Source of the DNA: Schwartzia sp. (in: firmicutes)
GTDB taxonomy: Bacteria; Bacillota; Negativicutes; Selenomonadales; Selenomonadaceae
Assembly (NCBI GenBank): GCA_017939945.1
Contig: JAGAZS010000311.1
Span: forward strand, 1 to 10,435
Direction of reading: 5' to 3'
DNA: 10,435 nt
Both the position numbers and the translations under genes were made by a program. The notes beneath the pieces are model-generated. The model was given only the letters and a program-made list of their open reading frames with translations. It made no database searches and was not told the origin of the DNA. Of the stretch, positions 7,487 through 10,435 are shown piece after piece (the first letter of the stretch is position 1; every line of letters begins with the position of its first letter).

Positions 7487-8314
7487 TCAACCGTTGCTCT
7501 TCCCCTGCAAATAGCAATACCAATATACGCAGCCGACGAAAATCGCTCCGCCGATGATATTTCCGATTGTCACCGGCAACAAGTTCCCGATGAAAAAGCC
7601 GTCCAATGTTACCGCGCCGACGTTCACCCCCGCAGCTGCAGCCGCGTCCATATACGCAGGCACAGACTTCGCGAAAAGCCCCGCGCTGATGAAATACATA
7701 TTCGCAACGCTATGCTCAAAGCCGCAAAGCACAAACATCATGATCGGGAAAAACACGCCCGCGATCTTGCCGACCACATCCTTCGCGGCAAAAGATATCC
7801 AGACCGCGATGCAGACGAGAAAATTGCACAGGATTCCGCGAATCAACGCGTCGCCGAAAGGCATCGCACACTTCCCCGCGGCAGTGAAAAGCACCGAAAC
7901 GGCCAGCCCGTTCCCGAACAGGCTCGGCTGGTGGCTGAATACGACGCCCGCAGCCACAAGGCACGCGCCGACCAGGTTCCCAAAATAAACGAAAACCCAG
8001 TTTTTCAGCATTTCGCCTACGTCAATCCGCTTTTCCAAAAGAGGGATGACCAGCAGGCAATTCCCCGTGAACAGCTCGCTCCCCGCCAGCAATACCATAA
8101 TCAGCCCGCCGGGAAACACACAGGCGCCCAGGAACTTTGCCAGAGATGCAAAAGGAACCGACACTGCAACGGTCGTCGAGCCGATGCCGCCCATAGCAAT
8201 GAACGCCCCCGCCAAAACGGAAAGCAGAAGCATCCGTAAAATCGGCGTGCGAGCCTTTGCCACCCCCGCCGAAACATAATTTTTCGCAACCTCCGCCGGA
8301 GAAAAGAAATTCAC
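7487..8314 (-). CDS. Formate/nitrite transporter (FNT) family channel
   Basis: This is an inner-membrane pentameric channel of the FocA/NirC/FdhC family, 275 residues, the usual length. The start is GTG at 8314 (VNFFSPAEVAKNY): AAAGGAGG lies 7 nt upstream, and the longer open frame to 8479 has no family sequence. Six membrane helices are visible, roughly 27-50, 62-88, 104-127, 156-177, 183-210 and 245-268. Family signatures are SELFTGN (79-85, with the gate Thr), KNWVFVYFGNLVG (104-116), NFLVCIAVW (164-172) and PIMMFVLCGFEHSVANMY (190-207), with conserved His201 in the pore. In an anaerobic fermenter formate export or import is most likely, but nitrite or another small anion cannot be excluded from sequence alone, so no symbol is given. 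It is transcribed alone from a promoter at 8366-8394. Confidence 0.93.
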   Translation of the reverse strand: MNFFSPAEVAKNYVSAGVAKARTPILRMLLLSVLAGAFIAMGGIGSTTVAVSVPFASLAKFLGACVFPGGLIMVLLAGSELFTGNCLLVIPLLEKRIDVGEMLKNWVFVYFGNLVGACLVAAGVVFSHQPSLFGNGLAVSVLFTAAGKCAMPFGDALIRGILCNFLVCIAVWISFAAKDVVGKIAGVFFPIMMFVLCGFEHSVANMYFISAGLFAKSVPAYMDAAAAAGVNVGAVTLDGFFIGNLLPVTIGNIIGGAIFVGCVYWYCYLQGKSNG

Positions 8315-8365
8315 GACGATTCCTCCTTTTTGCACCAAGAAAGGGGTTCGAGTTTTGATTTTCCT

Positions 8366-8394
8366 ATTGTAACGGATTGTACGGTTCCCGTCTA
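8366..8394 (-). promoter_or_regulatory. Promoter of the FNT channel gene
   Basis: On the minus strand TAGACG (8394-8389), a 17-nt spacer and TACAAT (8371-8366) give the same hexamers and spacing as the sucCD promoter. The predicted leader is about 45 nt. The spacer also contains a second TACAAT (CCGTACAATCCGTTACAAT), a short tandem repeat. Confidence 0.7.
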
Positions 8395-8413
8395 CGGAAA
8401 TTCCCGAAAAACG

Positions 8414-8425
8414 AATGTATACATT
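8414..8425. promoter_or_regulatory. 12-bp perfect palindrome upstream of the FNT promoter, possible operator
   Basis: AATGTATACATT is a perfect inverted repeat about 20 bp upstream of the -35 of the FNT promoter. Its position would suit a transcription-factor site, but no known consensus is matched with confidence. It could be chance. Confidence 0.3.
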
Positions 8426-8480
8426 TCCCTTCCTTTTTTCTGCAGCCATCACGCTTACATCAGCGCCAATCCACGCCAAA

Positions 8481-8523
8481 ACGAAGCCCGCGCTATGCGT
8501 CCATGCACAGCGCGGGCGTTTTC
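8481..8523 (-). terminator. Terminator after the histidine kinase gene
   Basis: GCCCGCGCT (8486-8494) pairs perfectly with AGCGCGGGC (8509-8517), with a further TGC/GCA pairing inside the loop. On the minus strand the stem is followed by TTCGTTTTGG, a short T tract. It starts about 18 nt past the kinase stop codon. Confidence 0.7.
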
Positions 8524-8540
8524 CGTCCCTGCTCTTGAAT

Positions 8541-9833
8541 TTATTTTTCCCCTTTCAATGTCACGATAAATTTCGTTCCTTTGCCCAACTCGCTTTCCAC
8601 ATTTATCTTGCCGCCATGCAGGCTCACGATTTCCTGCGCGATGGCGAGTCCCAGGCCGTTACCGCCCATTTCGCGGGACCGGGCCTTGTCCACGCGGAAG
8701 AAGCGGTCAAAGATTTTTTCCTTGTCCTCTTTTGAGATGCCGATGCCTGTATCCTCCACCTCGATGCGGATTTTTCCCGCCGCAGGAGCCAAAATGCGCA
8801 CGGTGACTTTGCCGCTCTCCAACGTATACTTGACCGCGTTGTCCACGAGGATCAGCAGAAGCTGCTTCATCTTCTGTTCGTCCAACTTCGCTGTCAGCGA
8901 CTCCTCTCCCTCCCGAAGCAGGGATATTTTTTTCTTGTCCGCCAACGGCTGCATGAGACGGATTGTCTGATCGGCAAAGGCGGCGAGATCCACCTTCGAG
9001 CGTTTGACCTTCAACGCCTGGTTGTCGCTGCGCGCGACGAAAAGCAGGTCGCTGACCAGCTTCGTCATTTTCTTGACCTCGTCCCGCACGTCGGCAATAA
9101 CTTGCTTTAAGAACGGCGACGTAATCGACGGATCGTTTTCCAACAAATCCGCCGACGCCATAACGACAGAAAGCGGCGTCCTCAATTCATGGGACGCGTC
9201 CGCGGCGAACTGCCGCTGCTTCTCGTAGGCCTCGATCAGCGGCACGATGGCCTTTCCGGCAAGGAAATGCCCGACGCCCGCAGCTACCGCCAACGCCAGT
9301 ACCGCCAGCGCAGCCAGTGAGTAAGTCGCTTTTTGAAGGCCGTTATACATCGCGGTGACGTCCTTGCCGACATAGACCACGGCAATCTGCTCGCCGTCCT
9401 CCATCATCGGCTGCGCGGTCATCATCACGCGCACATGCCGCCGTCTGCCCTGGTCGGACACGACGGCGACTTCCCCCGGCTCCTTATCCCACGCGCTGAT
9501 GATATCCATGACGAACGGTTCAAGCTGTGTCGAAGCGCGGGAAAAATTGACCGGCTCTCCTTCGGTATCGAAGACATAGAAGAAGAGCCTGTCGCTCTCT
9601 CCCATTCGCCAATCTTCCGCGTCCTCCAAAAGCTCCGGGTGCTGCAGCAGGTACTCCTGCCCGCCCGCGATTCGACCCGCCGTCTCGACGAGCTCCCGCG
9701 CCTGCTCGGACTCCATTGACCACTCCATGCTCTGATGCACGAAGAAAATCAGGACGACCAGGAACGCCGCCATGATCAGCGAATAGTAAAGCGTAAGCTG
9801 ACGACGGCTTTGCTGGAATACATTCATCGACAC
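8541..9833 (-). CDS. Membrane sensor histidine kinase
   Basis: This is a 430-residue two-component sensor. A first membrane helix (about 13-33) leads into an extracytoplasmic sensor of about 125 residues, then a second helix (about 170-192). Only ~15 residues separate that helix from the dimerisation domain, and no standard HAMP domain is evident. The HisKA motif is FAADASHELRTPLS, with phosphoacceptor His215. The ATPase domain has an N box (LLLILVDNAVKYT, Asn332), DTGIGI (361-366), FDRFFRVDKARS and GNGLGLAIAQ (391-400). The sensor segment with RLFFYVFDTEGEPV and IAVVYVGKDVT resembles PAS/Cache-like folds, an inference; the ligand is unknown. The start is GTG at 9833: GGAG sits 7 nt upstream, while ATG at 9827 would be 13 nt away. 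It begins 4 nt after the regulator's stop, so the two are coupled. Near-complete domain set; function confident, stimulus unknown. Confidence 0.93.
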   Translation of the reverse strand: MSMNVFQQSRRQLTLYYSLIMAAFLVVLIFFVHQSMEWSMESEQARELVETAGRIAGGQEYLLQHPELLEDAEDWRMGESDRLFFYVFDTEGEPVNFSRASTQLEPFVMDIISAWDKEPGEVAVVSDQGRRRHVRVMMTAQPMMEDGEQIAVVYVGKDVTAMYNGLQKATYSLAALAVLALAVAAGVGHFLAGKAIVPLIEAYEKQRQFAADASHELRTPLSVVMASADLLENDPSITSPFLKQVIADVRDEVKKMTKLVSDLLFVARSDNQALKVKRSKVDLAAFADQTIRLMQPLADKKKISLLREGEESLTAKLDEQKMKQLLLILVDNAVKYTLESGKVTVRILAPAAGKIRIEVEDTGIGISKEDKEKIFDRFFRVDKARSREMGGNGLGLAIAQEIVSLHGGKINVESELGKGTKFIVTLKGEK

Positions 9834-9837
9834 ACAC

Positions 9838-10435
9838 TCACTCCGCTTCCAGCTTGTAGCCGACGCCGCGGATGGTCTGGATCATCGTCGAACCGTCGCC
9901 GAGGTCGAGCTTCTTGCGAATCAGCTTCACATAGGAATCAATATTGTTCGAGCTGACCTCGGATTCCAGCCCCCAAATGCGGTCGAGAATAATCTCCCGC
10001 GGCACCACGATACCGAGATTCTGCGCCAACAAATCGAAAATCTGGAACTCACGCGGCGAAAGCTGGATTACCTGATCCTTCTTCTTCAATACCTTCGCGG
10101 TACGATTCAGCGTGAAATCGCCGACCTTCACCACGTCCTGCTGGATTTTCTGGCTGCTGCGGCGGCCCAGCGCACGAAGCCGCGCAAGAAGCTCCGCGAA
10201 CTCGAAAGGCTTCACGAGGTAATCGTCCGCCCCCGCGTCCAGCCCCGTCACGCGATCGGCCACATCGTCCCGCGCCGTCAGGATCAGGATCGCCTTTTCA
10301 TAGCCGTTCTCCCGAAGCCGCTTGCAGGCGTCGACGCCGCTCTCCCCCGGCATCATCCAGTCTAGCACCAGTACATCGTAATCGTCGTAATTCGCGTATT
10401 CGACAATCTCGTCGCCGCGCTTCACCCATTCCACC
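9838..10435 (-). CDS. OmpR/PhoB-family response regulator, 5' end cut off
   Basis: The gene runs out of the right edge, and about the first 30 residues are missing. The visible receiver part carries YDVLVLDWMMPGESG, whose Asp after VL is the phosphoacceptor, then LTARDD with the conserved Thr/Ala switch, and DYLVKPFEFAEL with the conserved Lys. A linker leads to a winged-helix DNA-binding domain: LSPREFQIFDLLAQN, then REIILDRIWG, then NNIDSYVKLIRKKLD and TIRGVGYKLE at the C-terminus. It is the cytoplasmic partner of the histidine kinase that follows, controlling unknown target genes. The frame is open to the window edge, so an internal Met there should not be taken as the start. Family assignment is secure; targets are not visible. 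Confidence 0.95.
   Translation of the reverse strand, partial: VEWVKRGDEIVEYANYDDYDVLVLDWMMPGESGVDACKRLRENGYEKAILILTARDDVADRVTGLDAGADDYLVKPFEFAELLARLRALGRRSSQKIQQDVVKVGDFTLNRTAKVLKKKDQVIQLSPREFQIFDLLAQNLGIVVPREIILDRIWGLESEVSSNNIDSYVKLIRKKLDLGDGSTMIQTIRGVGYKLEAE

Noticed and set aside
7484..8239. Plus-strand open frame of 251 codons opposite the FNT channel
   Set aside because: Antisense to a clear six-helix channel; composition typical of a reverse-strand artefact.
8315..8479. Longer N-terminus for the FNT protein starting near 8479
   Set aside because: The added 55 residues match nothing in the family and would cover the promoter and ribosome binding site; GTG at 8314 is well supported.

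Overview
The window looks like a chromosomal segment of a diderm (LPS-bearing) Firmicute of the class Negativicutes, most plausibly a Selenomonas-like genus. This is an inference from three things: LPS outer-membrane genes (an LptD/OstA-type protein and a heptose kinase), type IV pilus assembly genes, and a SucCD plus formate/nitrite-channel set that suits a succinate/propionate fermenter. Base composition is moderately GC-rich. All recognised genes but one lie on the minus strand. I see no mobile element, CRISPR array, tRNA or rRNA.

Layout, right to left in the direction of transcription. (1) 10435-8541: a two-component pair, an OmpR/PhoB-type response regulator (5' end cut by the window edge) followed 4 nt later by its membrane histidine kinase, closed by a hairpin near 8500. 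(2) 8314-7487: a formate/nitrite transporter family channel with its own promoter, ending at a strong bidirectional hairpin (7431-7474). (3) 7187-7408, plus strand: an unrecognised 73-residue protein with its own promoter, converging on the same hairpin. (4) 6981-4831: sucC-sucD, the succinyl-CoA ligase beta and alpha subunits, with a promoter at about 7049-7077 and a strong terminator at 4781-4814. (5) 4710-1839: a fused, shortened PilM-PilN protein, then PilO, then chorismate synthase (aroC), packed as one operon. (6) 1686-1: an LptD/OstA-like gene broken by one in-frame TAG, then the start of a PfkB-type heptose-7-phosphate kinase that runs out of the window.

How the genes fit together: sucCD and the FNT channel belong to central fermentation and carry near-identical promoter cores, so they may share expression. 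PilMN and PilO would form the inner-membrane platform of a type IV pilus or related machine, with aroC co-transcribed. The LptD-like protein and the heptose kinase serve LPS assembly and core synthesis. Most of the window is conserved housekeeping. The points worth following up are the amber stop that splits the LptD-like gene, the reduced PilM-PilN fusion, the paired promoters, and the orphan small gene. I found no convincing new multi-gene system.
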